A stretch of DNA of 64,000 nt from assembly GCF_019670005.1 (NCBI RefSeq), contig NZ_AP019783.1, positions 2,066,501 to 2,130,500 on the forward strand. Reading direction: 5' to 3'. The notes under the pieces are model-generated. The model saw only the letters and a program-made list of their open reading frames with translations, was not told the DNA's origin and made no database searches. Origin of the DNA: Methylomagnum ishizawai (GTDB taxonomy: Bacteria > Pseudomonadota > Gammaproteobacteria > Methylococcales > Methylococcaceae). Position numbers and translations under genes: made by a program. Shown piece after piece: positions 36,093-44,960 of the stretch (the first letter of the stretch is position 1; each line of letters begins with the position of its first letter).

Positions 36093-36545
36093 TCAACCGT
36101 TCCGGCCATGGGTCACCAGCCAATCGGCCCAGTTCAGGATGGGCTTCAGCCGGGGGCCGACCAGGCTCCGCGCCGCCTTGAAATCCACCCAGCGGAATTC
36201 CTCGTGTTCGGCCCGTCCCAGCGCCGGGTTCACCGGCAGGAACACCTCGCCCTCGGGGGATTCGGCCAGGTAATAGCGGGCGATCTTGCCGATGCCGTAG
36301 GGGCGGGTTTCCTGGAAGGTCTTGCCCCAATGGAACAGCAATCCGGTCAGCCCGGTTTCCTCCTCCACCTCGCGTTGGGCACCCATGAACGGGTCTTCCC
36401 CCGGTTCCACCACGCCCTTGGGGAAATCCCAGTATTGGAAGGCCCGTAGCAGCAGGTAGTGCGGGCTTTGCAGGCCCCGCACGATGATCACCCCGGAGGA
36501 GAGGATATAGCTCTTGGTGCCGTCGCCGATCAATTCATTGCGCAT
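36093..36545 (-). CDS. Nudix hydrolase, Ap4A-hydrolase-like
   Basis: A 150-residue Nudix protein with a complete box from G44 to L66 (GVVEPGEDPF, REVEEETGL). The preceding SSGVIIVRGLQSPHYLLLRAFQYWDFPKG is typical of bis(5'-nucleosyl)-tetraphosphatases of the MutT/Apah-like asymmetric group. Start at 36545 is supported by resemblance of MRNELIGDGTKSYILSSG to homologues; the longer frame upstream is Arg/Pro-rich. It lies 81 bases upstream of the tusA-like gene on the same strand. Confidence 0.85.
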   Translation of the reverse strand: MRNELIGDGTKSYILSSGVIIVRGLQSPHYLLLRAFQYWDFPKGVVEPGEDPFMGAQREVEEETGLTGLLFHWGKTFQETRPYGIGKIARYYLAESPEGEVFLPVNPALGRAEHEEFRWVDFKAARSLVGPRLKPILNWADWLVTHGRNG

Positions 36546-36639
36546 CGTAACTCCAAACGGGCGGGACGCTCCGGTCCCGCGCCAACGAAATAAGCCGGGG
36601 GCTGGCCGGTTGCCGGGCCGGGAGCGCCCCGTTGGCCGA

Positions 36640-37080
36640 TCACTGGGGGTCCCAATCCGGCCTCCCGGCACTGTTTCCGCCCATGCCCCAATTGCCCCAG
36701 GGTCCGGTCGGACCCCAGCCCAGGCGTTGGTCCTGCTCCAGTTCCCTGGCGATCATCCGCCGGTCGGAATCCTGCCGTTCCCGCAACAGGGCTTGCAACT
36801 TGTCGAACTCGGCTTCCCGCCCCACGTACAGGCAGCTACAGATATCCGGGTCGGCATAGATGTAATAGACCGCCTCGGGCCTGGGGACGCGGGTGAGGGT
36901 TTCGGGGGCCAGCCCATTCAACATGCCTTGCCGTTCCGGGGTGTTGGCCTCCATCATCTTGAAGCCGGCGGTGAACAGGTGGTTCTCGGTCAGGCGCGTG
37001 TCCGAATCCCTGAATTGGGCGCAGGCCGCCAGTAGCAAGCCCAGTCCCGCCATCCCTCCCAAGCGTGCGAAGCGTGTCAT
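36640..37080 (-). CDS. Unknown lipoprotein
   Basis: A 146-residue probable outer-membrane or inner-membrane lipoprotein: signal peptide with lipobox LLAAC, acylated cysteine C20. The mature part is short, with a PEAVYYIYADPDICSCLYVGRE segment containing two cysteines in CSC, and a Trp/Gly/Pro-rich end (GWGPTGPWGNWGMGGNSAG). Not recognised beyond this. It is transcribed in the same direction as the two-component pair upstream, 105 bases after the kinase gene, and may be a target of it. Confidence 0.75.
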   Translation of the reverse strand: MTRFARLGGMAGLGLLLAACAQFRDSDTRLTENHLFTAGFKMMEANTPERQGMLNGLAPETLTRVPRPEAVYYIYADPDICSCLYVGREAEFDKLQALLRERQDSDRRMIARELEQDQRLGWGPTGPWGNWGMGGNSAGRPDWDPQ

Positions 37081-37185
37081 CGGTTTCCCTCTCAAATAAG
37101 GGAAGTTTGGGCGATAAGCCGTCCGAATACCAGAGACGATCCATCGAATCCTCCAGGGACAACGCAACGCCATGGCCATGGCGGT

Positions 37186-38541
37186 TCATGGCTTGCCATT
37201 GCCTTTGAGCGCGGGCAGGCGCACCCGCGCTTCCAGTCCGCCCTCGGGACGGTTGTGCAAGGTCAAAATCCCGTTCTGGGCCGCGAGCAGGTTGGCGGCG
37301 ATGGACAAACCCAGCCCGGTGCCGCCGGTTTCGCGCGAGCGCGAGGTTTCCAGCCGGAAGAACGGCTGCATGACCTCGGCCAGATGGCGTTCCGGGATGC
37401 CGTTGCCGGCGTCCTTGATCCGCACCAGCCAGTCCGCGCCCGCCCGTTCCAGGCCCACGGCGGCCACGCCGCCATATTTCAGGGCGTTGTCGATCAGGTT
37501 GAGGAACACCCGGCGCAGGGCTTCGGGCCGGCCCGCGACCAGGGCGGTTTCCGGTCCGAGATAACGGGTGTCGCCGCCCGCGTCCTGGGCATCGTCGCAC
37601 AGGCTGCCCAGCAGGGCGGCGAGGTCGACCGCCTGGGGCGCCTGCCCGGTATCCAGGCTGCGGGCCAGTTCCAGCCCTTCGGCGACCAGGGTCCGCATGG
37701 CCTCGACATCCTCCACCAGGCGCGCCCGCAAGGGTTCGTCCTCGCATTGTTCCAACCGCAGGCGCATCCGGGTGAGGGGGGTTTTCAGGTCGTGGGTGAC
37801 GGCGGCCAGGATGTGGGTGCGTTCCTGGATGTGGGCGCGGAGGCGCTCGCGCATCTGGTTGAAGGTCCGGGCGGCTTGGCGCACCTCGCTGGGGCCGGAT
37901 TCGTCCATCGGCGGATGGTCGGGATCGCGGCCGAAGGCTTCGGCGGCTTGGGACAGGCTGCGCAGGGGTTCCAGCACCAGGCGCACCGCGAACCACGCCA
38001 TCACCGCCAGGAAGGCCGCCAGCAGCGAGAGGTTGATGGCGAACTGGGCGCCTTGCGGCAGGTAGGGCGGGGAATAGTCGCGGATGCCTTCGACATGGAC
38101 CCGCTGGCCGTCGGGGAAGCGCACCCAGGCACCGATCACCCGCTTGGGCAGGCAAGGGCCGCCGTCGTCCTCGCAATCCTGGCGGATGACGCGCCAGGCG
38201 TCCTCGATCTGGATGCCGGTGCCCACGGCTTCTTCCAGCGCCAGGGTGAAGGTGGGCGAGAACGGTTGCGGCACGGCGTGGGGCCGGTCGCCGGGATCGA
38301 TGCGCCACAGCCCCGAGGGCAAGGCCCGCACCGTAGCGAAGCGTTCACCCGGCGGCAGCGCGGCCAGCAAATGTAGGAAATCGGCGACCCGGTCCGCCGT
38401 GGCCTGGTCGCGGAAGCTTTGCACGATACGCTCGCGCTCGTGGATCGCCAGCGCCGTGGTGGTCGATACCGCCGCCAACACCCCGCCCAGCAACAGCAGG
38501 AACAGCCGGACCGCCAGGGAGCGCGGCGGGAACCATGGCAT
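37186..38541 (-). CDS. Sensor histidine kinase, EnvZ-like
   Basis: A 451-residue membrane kinase. First transmembrane helix about 11-33, periplasmic sensor domain about 34-165 with a cysteine pair (C123, C130), second helix about 168-190, HAMP about 190-245, phosphorylated H250 in THDLKTPLTRMRLRLEQ, and the ATPase domain with N box NLIDNALKYGG and G boxes DAGNGIPERH and GGTGLGLSI. The start overlaps the stop of the response regulator by one base, so the two are translationally coupled. The paired regulator is OmpR-type. A Spy-like gene diverges from the pair, hinting at envelope or metal stress sensing. Confidence 0.9.
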   Translation of the reverse strand: MPWFPPRSLAVRLFLLLLGGVLAAVSTTTALAIHERERIVQSFRDQATADRVADFLHLLAALPPGERFATVRALPSGLWRIDPGDRPHAVPQPFSPTFTLALEEAVGTGIQIEDAWRVIRQDCEDDGGPCLPKRVIGAWVRFPDGQRVHVEGIRDYSPPYLPQGAQFAINLSLLAAFLAVMAWFAVRLVLEPLRSLSQAAEAFGRDPDHPPMDESGPSEVRQAARTFNQMRERLRAHIQERTHILAAVTHDLKTPLTRMRLRLEQCEDEPLRARLVEDVEAMRTLVAEGLELARSLDTGQAPQAVDLAALLGSLCDDAQDAGGDTRYLGPETALVAGRPEALRRVFLNLIDNALKYGGVAAVGLERAGADWLVRIKDAGNGIPERHLAEVMQPFFRLETSRSRETGGTGLGLSIAANLLAAQNGILTLHNRPEGGLEARVRLPALKGNGKP

Positions 38542-39263
38542 CACTCCGCCTCCACCGCCGCCGCCAACACATAGCCCTCGTTGCGCTGGGTCTTGATGAG
38601 GTCGGGGGCGCGGGCGTTGTCGCCGAGCTTTTGGCGCAGGCGGCTGACCCGGAGGTCGATGGAGCGGTCGAAGGGATCGGCTTCCTTGCCGCGGGCCAGG
38701 TCCATGAGTTGGTCGCGGCTCAGCACCCGGTTGGGATGGGCCAGGAATACTTGCAGCAGGCGGTATTCCGCGCCCGACAGCGCCACCACCACGCCCTGGG
38801 GCGAGGTGAGCTGGCGGGTGCGTCCATCCAGCCGCCAGCCGGCGAAGCGCCAGCGGCCCGTCTGGTGGGCGACGCCGCGGCTGGGCAGGGCGTGGAGCCG
38901 GCGCAGGATGTTGCGGAGCCGGGCCAGCAGTTCGCGGGGCTCGAAGGGCTTGGGGAGATAATCGTCCGCGCCCATTTCCAGGCCCAGCACCCGGTCGATG
39001 GGGTCGCCGCGGGCGGTGAGCATCAGCACCGGCAGGTCGGAGCGGGCGCGCAGGTCGCGGCATAGCGACAGCCCGTCCTCCCCCGGCAGCATGACGTCGA
39101 GGATCACCAGGTCGATGCCGCTGGCGGCCAGGACTTCCCGCATCTGGCGGCCATCGGCGGCCAGGGTGATGCGGTAGCCGTTTTTTTTCAGGTAATCCCC
39201 GACCAGGAGGCGGATTTCGCGGTCGTCATCGACGACTAAGATATGGGCGTTGTCCATGGGCAT
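38541..39263 (-). CDS. OmpR-family response regulator
   Basis: A 240-residue regulator with receiver domain at 5-120 (acidic pair VVDDD, phospho-acceptor D56 in VILDVMLPGEDG, YLPKPF lysine) and an OmpR-type winged helix at about 140-235 (SGAEYRLLQVFLAHPNRVLSRDQLMDL, RSIDLRVSRLRQKL, KTQRNEGYVL). Start at 39263 or 39257. It is the first gene of the pair with the kinase. The divergent Spy-like gene and the intervening direct repeats suggest it controls that gene and perhaps itself. Confidence 0.93.
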   Translation of the reverse strand: MPMDNAHILVVDDDREIRLLVGDYLKKNGYRITLAADGRQMREVLAASGIDLVILDVMLPGEDGLSLCRDLRARSDLPVLMLTARGDPIDRVLGLEMGADDYLPKPFEPRELLARLRNILRRLHALPSRGVAHQTGRWRFAGWRLDGRTRQLTSPQGVVVALSGAEYRLLQVFLAHPNRVLSRDQLMDLARGKEADPFDRSIDLRVSRLRQKLGDNARAPDLIKTQRNEGYVLAAAVEAE

Positions 39264-39299
39264 GTTTTACCGTGTCGGGCCGGGGGCGTCACCGGCTTT

Positions 39300-39315
39300 T
39301 GTATCTCCGTGTATC
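39300..39315. promoter_or_regulatory. Candidate response-regulator binding site (direct repeat)
   Basis: TGTATC occurs twice, at 39300-39305 and 39310-39315, ten bases apart, the one-turn spacing bound by OmpR-type dimers. A third half, inverted, is AGGATAC at 39337-39343 against GTATCCT at 39311-39317. The site is between the divergent regulator and Spy-like genes. Binding is inferred. Confidence 0.45.
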
Positions 39316-39433
39316 CTGGTGGCACAGGCACACACAAGGATACCAAGCCGGGGCCGCGCCCCTGGCTGGGGAGCGTCTCCGGCGGGATGGGAATCCCGCC
39401 GTCCATCCAATCTCGTCGCAAGAGGAACCCACG

Positions 39434-39907
39434 ATGAATATTTACCGCGAATCATGGCTGATCGGCGCGCTCCTGCTCAATCTGGGACTGGCCGGGGCCG
39501 CATCGGCCCAAGGCCCGGACGGCATGGACGGCGGACCCTGGGCCGCCCATCGCGAGCAATACGTCAACGAGCGGCTGGCCCAGATACATACCGAGCTCAA
39601 GCTCACCCCGGCCCAGGAGGCGGACTGGAAAACCTTCTCCGACAAGATCGAGCGGGCGCGGGCGCAGAAGGTCCATCCCGATATGGAGGCGATGAAGCAA
39701 CTTCCGGCCCCCGAACGCCTGCAAAAGTTGATCGATCTCAACAAGGCGCGGCAGACGATGTTGGAGGATGTGCTGGCGGCGACCCGGACCTTCTACGCCA
39801 CTTTGAGTCCCGGGCAACGCAAGGTGTTCGACGACCTGTCCCCGATGGGCGAACGCGCCCCGCGGGGGCGGCGCGGCGGGCCGGGCCATCCGGGAGCGCC
39901 CAAGTAA
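39434..39907 (+). CDS. Spy/CpxP-like periplasmic protein (LTXXQ motif)
   Basis: A 157-residue exported protein: signal peptide 1-25 (ends AGAASAQ), then an all-helical body with two LTxxQ-like turns (LKLTPAQEADWKTF and ATLSPGQRKVF) and a basic Gly/Arg/Pro tail. Spy and CpxP are periplasmic chaperones or stress sensors induced by envelope damage and copper or zinc. Divergent from a two-component system, as such genes often are. Ribosome site GAGGA lies about seven bases before ATG 39434; a terminator follows. Confidence 0.85.
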   Translation: MNIYRESWLIGALLLNLGLAGAASAQGPDGMDGGPWAAHREQYVNERLAQIHTELKLTPAQEADWKTFSDKIERARAQKVHPDMEAMKQLPAPERLQKLIDLNKARQTMLEDVLAATRTFYATLSPGQRKVFDDLSPMGERAPRGRRGGPGHPGAPK

Positions 39908-39965
39908 GGGGATATCTGGGCCGTGGGCGGGCGGGGGCGCGGCCCGTGCCACGGCCCATCCGTGG

Positions 39966-39988
39966 ACCGCCCGGCCAGGGCGGTTTTT
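39966..39988 (+). terminator. Rho-independent terminator after Spy-like gene
   Basis: ACCGCCC (39966-39972), loop GGCCA, GGGCGGT (39978-39984), followed by four more T. Compact and canonical. Confidence 0.8.
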
Positions 39989-40014
39989 GCGGTATGCTGT
40001 CCGGCTTGTAATAA
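39987..40014 (+). promoter_or_regulatory. Candidate promoter for the UbiH-family gene
   Basis: TTGCGG (39987-39992) and TAATAA (40009-40014) with a 16-base spacer, 41 bases before the gene. Confidence 0.4.
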
Positions 40015-40055
40015 AACCCACAATCCGCCGTTCCAGCGCGGGAGGCAAGAAAGCG

Positions 40056-41273
40056 ATGAAAGACGAATACGATGTGTTGATAGTCGGCGGCGGCATGGTC
40101 GGGGCGACCTTGGGCTGCGCCCTGGGCGGGAGCCGGTTGCGGGTGGCCGTGCTGGAAGATGCGCCGCCGCGGGAATTCTCCCCGGAGCAGCCCCACGATC
40201 TCCGGGTGTCGGCGGTCAGCGTGGCCTCGGCCAGCATCCTCAAGACCGTCGGCGCGTGGCCGGGCGTGACCGGGCGGCGGTTCTGCCCGTTCCGGCGGAT
40301 GCGGGTCTGGGAAGGCGCGGGCGATGTGGAATTCCGCAGCGAGGATATCAACGAGCCGGTGCTGGGCTATATCGTCGAGAACCGGGTGATCCAATGGGCG
40401 GTGCTGGACCGCCTCAAGGCTTTCGCCAATGTCGAACTGCTGTGCCCGGTCAAGACCCGCAAGATCGATTACACGCCCCAGGGTTCGACCGTGGAATTGG
40501 AGGATGGCCGGGTACTCAAGGGCCGCTTGCTGATCGCCGCCGACGGTGGCTATTCGCGGGTGCGGCAGGCGGCGGGGATGGGCGTCAGCGGTTGGGATTA
40601 CGAACAGCACGCCCTGGTACTGACGGTGGATACCGCCTACGGCCAGCAGGATATCACTTGGCAGCGCTTCGTCCCGGCGGGACCGCAAGCCTTCCTGCCG
40701 CTGGACGGACCCCACGCTTCCCTGGTTTGGTACGAGACCCCGGAGCAGGTCAAACGCCTGAAAGCCCTGCCCGATGCCGACTTGATGCGCGAATTGCGCC
40801 AGACCTTCCCCGATTGCCTGGGCGATATCGAATCCATCAGCGCCAGGGGCAGTTTCCCGCTCAAGCGCCAGCACGCGCTGAGCTATACCAAGGCGGGCGT
40901 GGCCTTGATCGGCGACGCCGCCCATATGATCCATCCCTTGGCCGGGCAGGGCGTCAACATCGGCCTATTGGACGCCGCCGCCCTGGCGCAGACCTTGATG
41001 GACGCCCACCGGCTGGGCCGCGACCTCGGCTCGGCCCCGGTCTTGAATGGCTACGAGGACATGCGCCGCAGCAACAATCTCCTGATGATGACCACCATGG
41101 ATATGTTCTACCGGGTGTTCGGCAACGCCAACCCGCCCTTGCGGTTGGCGCGGAACCTGGGGCTGGGCTTGGCCGAGCGCTTCAAGCCGGCCAAGCAACT
41201 GGCGATGCGCTACGCCATGGGATTGGGCGGACGCCTGCCCAAGCTGGCCCGTGGCGAGGCCATCGTCGGCTAG
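40056..41273 (+). CDS. UbiH/COQ6-family FAD-dependent hydroxylase
   Basis: A 405-residue flavoprotein monooxygenase. The N-terminal FAD motif is VLIVGGGMVGATLGCAL (glycines 11-13 and 16), the second is LLIAADGGYSRVRQAAG, and the third is GDAAHMIHPLAGQGVNIGLLDA, which is typical of the ubiquinone-ring hydroxylases UbiH, UbiF, UbiI and UbiM. Sequence alone does not tell which ring position it acts on. ATG 40056 has GGGAGG upstream; the longer frame is not supported. It stands alone between a terminator and a lipoprotein gene. Confidence 0.88.
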   Translation: MKDEYDVLIVGGGMVGATLGCALGGSRLRVAVLEDAPPREFSPEQPHDLRVSAVSVASASILKTVGAWPGVTGRRFCPFRRMRVWEGAGDVEFRSEDINEPVLGYIVENRVIQWAVLDRLKAFANVELLCPVKTRKIDYTPQGSTVELEDGRVLKGRLLIAADGGYSRVRQAAGMGVSGWDYEQHALVLTVDTAYGQQDITWQRFVPAGPQAFLPLDGPHASLVWYETPEQVKRLKALPDADLMRELRQTFPDCLGDIESISARGSFPLKRQHALSYTKAGVALIGDAAHMIHPLAGQGVNIGLLDAAALAQTLMDAHRLGRDLGSAPVLNGYEDMRRSNNLLMMTTMDMFYRVFGNANPPLRLARNLGLGLAERFKPAKQLAMRYAMGLGGRLPKLARGEAIVG

Positions 41274-41322
41274 CGCCCCAAGCGTGTAGCCCGCAAACCT
41301 GGGCGGGTATCGTCCATAGCGG

Positions 41323-41352
41323 TTAGAGCGTTCGCATGAAGGCTTCTATAAT
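41323..41352 (+). promoter_or_regulatory. Candidate promoter for the glycine-zipper lipoprotein gene
   Basis: A perfect TATAAT at 41347-41352 with TTAGAG (41323-41328) 18 bases upstream; the gene starts 52 bases later. Confidence 0.5.
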
Positions 41353-41403
41353 GGATTGCCGAAGCGAGTGCTTTGTTTTATCGATTGAGAAAGGCGGTTT
41401 TTT

Positions 41404-41799
41404 ATGATGAGCAAGAAAGTCTGCATGATCGTGATCCCCCTGTTGGTCGTGGCCAGCGGCTGCGCCACCTATAGCGGCTGGCAGCCCACGGTCGATAGCT
41501 ACAACGACCGCAACCCGCAGGCGATCCCCCAGGATACCGAGGAATGTAAGATGCTCGCCAAGCAGGCGGGCAGCACCGGCTCGGAAGCCGCCAAGGGCGT
41601 GGTCGCGGGCGGTTTGTTGGGCGCGGCGGCGGGCGCGGCGATTGGGGCCGTGGCCGGCAATCCCGGCGCGGGCGCGGCCATCGGCGCGGCGGCGGGCGGT
41701 ATCGGTGGCGGTGCCCAGCAGGGCGTGTCCGGCGACGAAGCCTACAAACGCGCCTTCATCAACTGTATGCGCAACCGCGGCCACAACGTCGTCAACTGA
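41404..41799 (+). CDS. Glycine-zipper lipoprotein (YMGG/SlyB-like)
   Basis: A 131-residue lipoprotein: signal peptide with lipobox VASGC, acylated C20. Residues 57-110 are an alternating Gly/Ala zipper (GVVAGGLLGAAAGAAIGAVAG, then GAAIGAAAGGIGGGAQQG) that would form a tight hairpin across the outer membrane. Two cysteines (C48, C124) flank the zipper and might form a disulfide. The C-terminal DEAYKRAFINCMRNRGHNVV motif is typical of the group. Own promoter and terminator, so probably abundant and monocistronic. Role in envelope integrity is inferred. Confidence 0.8.
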   Translation: MMSKKVCMIVIPLLVVASGCATYSGWQPTVDSYNDRNPQAIPQDTEECKMLAKQAGSTGSEAAKGVVAGGLLGAAAGAAIGAVAGNPGAGAAIGAAAGGIGGGAQQGVSGDEAYKRAFINCMRNRGHNVVN

Positions 41800-41813
41800 T
41801 TCCCGGCCTCCGT

Positions 41814-41851
41814 ATAATCCCGCCGTGGCGCCGCCCGGCGGGATTATTTTT
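41814..41851 (+). terminator. Rho-independent terminator after glycine-zipper gene
   Basis: A perfect 12-bp stem: ATAATCCCGCCG (41814-41825) and CGGCGGGATTAT (41836-41847), 10-base loop, followed by TTTT. Confidence 0.85.
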
Positions 41852-41902
41852 GCCCGGACCTTGGGGCGGCGCGTTGTCAACCCCCTCCCAGGAGCCTGCC
41901 CC

Positions 41903-43444
41903 ATGCCTACCTTGATCCACGCCCTGCGCGAAAGCGCCCGCTTCTATCCCGACCGTCCCGCCATCATCGCCGGGGCCACGGCGCTGGACCACCGGCGCTT
42001 CGGCGAGTTGTCCGACCGGGTCGCGGCGGGATTGGCGGCGCGGGGCGTCGCGCCGGGGGAGCGCGTGGCCTTGTATTGCCCCAATTCGCCGGAGTTCGCC
42101 CTGGCCTACGCCGGTATCGTCAAGGCCGGGGCCACGGTGGTGCCGATCAACCTGCTCATCAATGTCGAGGAAATCGCCTATATCCTGGGCGATGCCGGGG
42201 TCAAGGCGCTGGTCTACCACGCCGCCCTGGCCCCGACCGTGGAGCGGGTGCTGGAGACCGGGTTTAAGCCGGACTTAGGCGTGCTGATCGGCGGGGCGGC
42301 GGCGGGCGCCGTGGCTTGGGAAGACCTCCTGGCCGGGGACGGCCCGGTGCCCGAACCCGAATTGGACCCGGCGGACGCGGTCGCCGCCATCCTCTACACC
42401 TCCGGCACCACCGGCTTCCCCAAGGGCGCGATGCTCACCCACGGCAACCTGTACGCCAACACCCAGAGCGTGCGCGAGGCCATGCACTGGCGTCCGGGCG
42501 AGGACCGGGTGTTGGTGGTGTTGCCGATGTTCCATGCCTTCGCCGCCACCGTGGGGATGTTGACGCCGCTGACCAATGGCTGCGCCTTCGTGCCGCTGCC
42601 GCGGTTCGAGCCGGAGGCCGTGGCCGAGGCCATCGCGGCCCAGGCCGTCACGGTGTTCCTGGGCGTGCCCAGTATGTATGGCGTACTGTTGCGGCTGAGG
42701 GACGAGCGGGTGCCGTGCTTCCGCACGTTGCGGTTTTGTGTTTCGGGCGGGGCGGCTTTGCCGGTGGAGGTGTTGCGCCGCTTCGAGGCCAAGTTCGGCG
42801 TGAATATCTACGAGGGCGACGGTCCGACCGAATGTTCGCCCGTCACCTGCGTCAATCCCATCGGCGGCCTAGCCAAGCCCGGCACGGTGGGCCTGCCGAT
42901 ACCGGGGGTGGAGATGCGGATCGTGGACGATATGGGCAACGAGCTGCCGCGGGGCCTGGTGGGCGAAATCGCCGTGCGCGGCGCCAATGTCATGAAGGGC
43001 TATTGGAACCGGCCCGAGGAAACCCGCGAGGTGATGCGGGACGGCTGGCTCCTGACCGGCGATCTCGGCACCTGCGACGAGGACGGTTATTTCAGCATTG
43101 TGGACCGCAAGAAGGATCTCATCATCGTCAACGGCATGAACGTCTATCCGCGCATGATCGAGGAAGTGCTGCACCGCTATCCGGGCTTGCGCGAAGCGGC
43201 GGTGGTAGGCGAACTCAACGAGTTGCACGGCGAGGTGCCGGTGGCCTATGTCGCGGTGGACGGGGCCGACGGCGAGACCCAGGCTGGTTTGCGGGCGTTC
43301 TGCCGCGAGCATCTGGGGCGGCATCAGGTGCCGAAGCGCTTCGAACTGGTCGAAGCCTTGCCGCGCAACGCCGCCGGCAAAATCCTCAAGCGCCAATTGC
43401 GCAAGCACGGCGAGGTCGAGCGCGGCGTGAAGGATTTGGATTAG
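41903..43444 (+). CDS. AMP-dependent acyl-CoA ligase (long-chain type)
   Basis: A 513-residue adenylating enzyme activating a carboxylic acid as acyl-AMP and then acyl-CoA. The P-loop motif is AILYTSGTTGFPKGAMLTH, followed by LPMFHAFAATVGML, the substrate loop EGDGPTEC, the hinge region GWLLTGDLGTCDEDGYFSIVDRKKDLI and the catalytic lysine in NAAGKILKRQL. The pattern fits medium- or long-chain fatty acid ligases; the exact acid is not clear. CAGGAG at 41890-41895 supports ATG 41903. Its stop overlaps that of the convergent HDOD gene by four bases. Confidence 0.9.
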   Translation: MPTLIHALRESARFYPDRPAIIAGATALDHRRFGELSDRVAAGLAARGVAPGERVALYCPNSPEFALAYAGIVKAGATVVPINLLINVEEIAYILGDAGVKALVYHAALAPTVERVLETGFKPDLGVLIGGAAAGAVAWEDLLAGDGPVPEPELDPADAVAAILYTSGTTGFPKGAMLTHGNLYANTQSVREAMHWRPGEDRVLVVLPMFHAFAATVGMLTPLTNGCAFVPLPRFEPEAVAEAIAAQAVTVFLGVPSMYGVLLRLRDERVPCFRTLRFCVSGGAALPVEVLRRFEAKFGVNIYEGDGPTECSPVTCVNPIGGLAKPGTVGLPIPGVEMRIVDDMGNELPRGLVGEIAVRGANVMKGYWNRPEETREVMRDGWLLTGDLGTCDEDGYFSIVDRKKDLIIVNGMNVYPRMIEEVLHRYPGLREAAVVGELNELHGEVPVAYVAVDGADGETQAGLRAFCREHLGRHQVPKRFELVEALPRNAAGKILKRQLRKHGEVERGVKDLD

Positions 43445-44790
43445 CCCGCGAACACCTTCAGGGCTTGGTTGATCTTGTGCTTGGCCTTGGCCAGGATGTC
43501 CAGCGACAGCTCCGGCGACAGCTTGCCCGCCTTGAGCTTGGAGAAGGCCGGGATGGCGTTGATGGCGGGCAGGTCGGCCCGGCGCGGCGTGCCGATATAG
43601 GCGTGCAGCTTGGACAGGATCACGATATCGGCGAGGTCCAGCCCGGCACCGCCATCGTGGTACCAGCTTTCCGCCAAGAGCGGGATACGCGCCAATTCCG
43701 CCGGGAAATGCCAGCGGCCCAGCAGATGGGCGCCCAAAGGCCCGCGTATATGGGGCAGCAGGGTTTGGATATCTTCTTCCGACCAGGCCACCCCCGAAGG
43801 CCGCGCCAGGAAGTACAGGAAGGGCAGGGCGCCGATATCGGCGATCAAGCCGGCCAGCAAAGCCTCCTCCCGGTCGATCCCGCCGTTCTCCCCGGCCAGC
43901 ACGTAGCACAGGGCCGAGAGTTGGAGGCTTTGTTTCCATTGCGCGTGCAACAGGGCGTTGAGCCTGGGTTCCTTGGACTCGAACACCCGTTTTAGGCACA
44001 GGCCGAGGACCAGGTTGCGGGTGGCGGCCATCCCCAAAACGGCGATGGCGTCGTGGCAGGAATTGACCGGCTCCCCGGCATGGTACAAGGGGCTGTTGGC
44101 GACGCCCACCAAGCGCGAACCGATGACCGGATCGAGCTGGACATGTCCCGCCAGTTCGCGCAGATGGCAATCGCGCTCGATGGCCTGCCCGAGCTTGGCC
44201 GCCACCGTGGGCAGGGGGGGCAATTCCAGGCCGGTGTCGAGGTAATGCCTCTGGAAGGCTTGGAAAACCGGGTGGTCGCGCACGGCGTCGGGTAGTTCGC
44301 GGTCGAGCGGGTCGGTGTCGGTGCCCAGGGCCACCGCGCCGGGTTCGCCATGGGCCATGATTTGGGCGTTGACCCGCAGCACCTGGATTTCGGTCTTGGC
44401 CTCGGCGGTGGCGTTGTACTGCCGGCCCGCGTAGAGCGGAAACCGCGCCTGGGCCGAACCCGCCTGGATTTCGTAGCAAGCGCCCTCGGCGGTGGTCAGG
44501 GCCACGCGGCCTTGCAGCAGGTAGTGCACCGAATGTGCCGGTTCGCCTGGGCGGAACAGGATGGAACCCTCGGGATAAATGTCGGCCTCGCGGTCCAGCA
44601 CGAAGGTTTTGAGGGTATCTTCGTCCAGGGTGCGCAAGGGGAAGAGTTGCTGCAAGGTCTGTAATTCGAGGGCGGAGGCACGGCGGGCCGGTGCCGGGGT
44701 GGGCTCGAACCTGGGTTCGGGCAGGGGTTCCGGCGCGGTCGCCGCCTGGGTTCGGAACGGCCATTTGAACCGGCGTAGGAGCGATTTCAT
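43441..44790 (-). CDS. Cyclic-nucleotide-binding HDOD signalling protein
   Basis: A 449-residue cytoplasmic protein. After a Pro-rich linker (15-40), residues about 50-145 are a cNMP-binding-like domain (LFPLRTLDEDTLKTFVLDREADIYPEGSILFRPGEPAHSVHYLLQGRVAL). Residues about 185-390 are an HDOD domain (LPPLPTVAAKLGQAI, DPVIGSRLVGVANSPLYHAG, DAIAVLGMAATRNLVLGL, LLAGLIADIGALPF), an HD-like fold without hydrolase residues. Such proteins act in chemotaxis, motility and cell-cycle control. The cAMP-type pocket lacks an obvious GELA-R-RxA cassette, so ligand binding is doubtful. The start at 44790 avoids an upstream Pro-rich frame. Confidence 0.85.
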   Translation of the reverse strand: MKSLLRRFKWPFRTQAATAPEPLPEPRFEPTPAPARRASALELQTLQQLFPLRTLDEDTLKTFVLDREADIYPEGSILFRPGEPAHSVHYLLQGRVALTTAEGACYEIQAGSAQARFPLYAGRQYNATAEAKTEIQVLRVNAQIMAHGEPGAVALGTDTDPLDRELPDAVRDHPVFQAFQRHYLDTGLELPPLPTVAAKLGQAIERDCHLRELAGHVQLDPVIGSRLVGVANSPLYHAGEPVNSCHDAIAVLGMAATRNLVLGLCLKRVFESKEPRLNALLHAQWKQSLQLSALCYVLAGENGGIDREEALLAGLIADIGALPFLYFLARPSGVAWSEEDIQTLLPHIRGPLGAHLLGRWHFPAELARIPLLAESWYHDGGAGLDLADIVILSKLHAYIGTPRRADLPAINAIPAFSKLKAGKLSPELSLDILAKAKHKINQALKVFAG

Positions 44791-44960
44791 AGGCGGGTTG
44801 CCTCCGGGGGGGTGAAGAACGGGGGCCGGTGGAACCGGCGCTCCTTGGCCGGGGCGGACGATTGCGGGCACCGCCGAATTCCAGCACAATCGCGGCCCGG
44901 ACCTGTTCCGGGCGGACCGGGATACCGGATCAAAGTATAAGTCAAGCGGGCGGTGGTACG

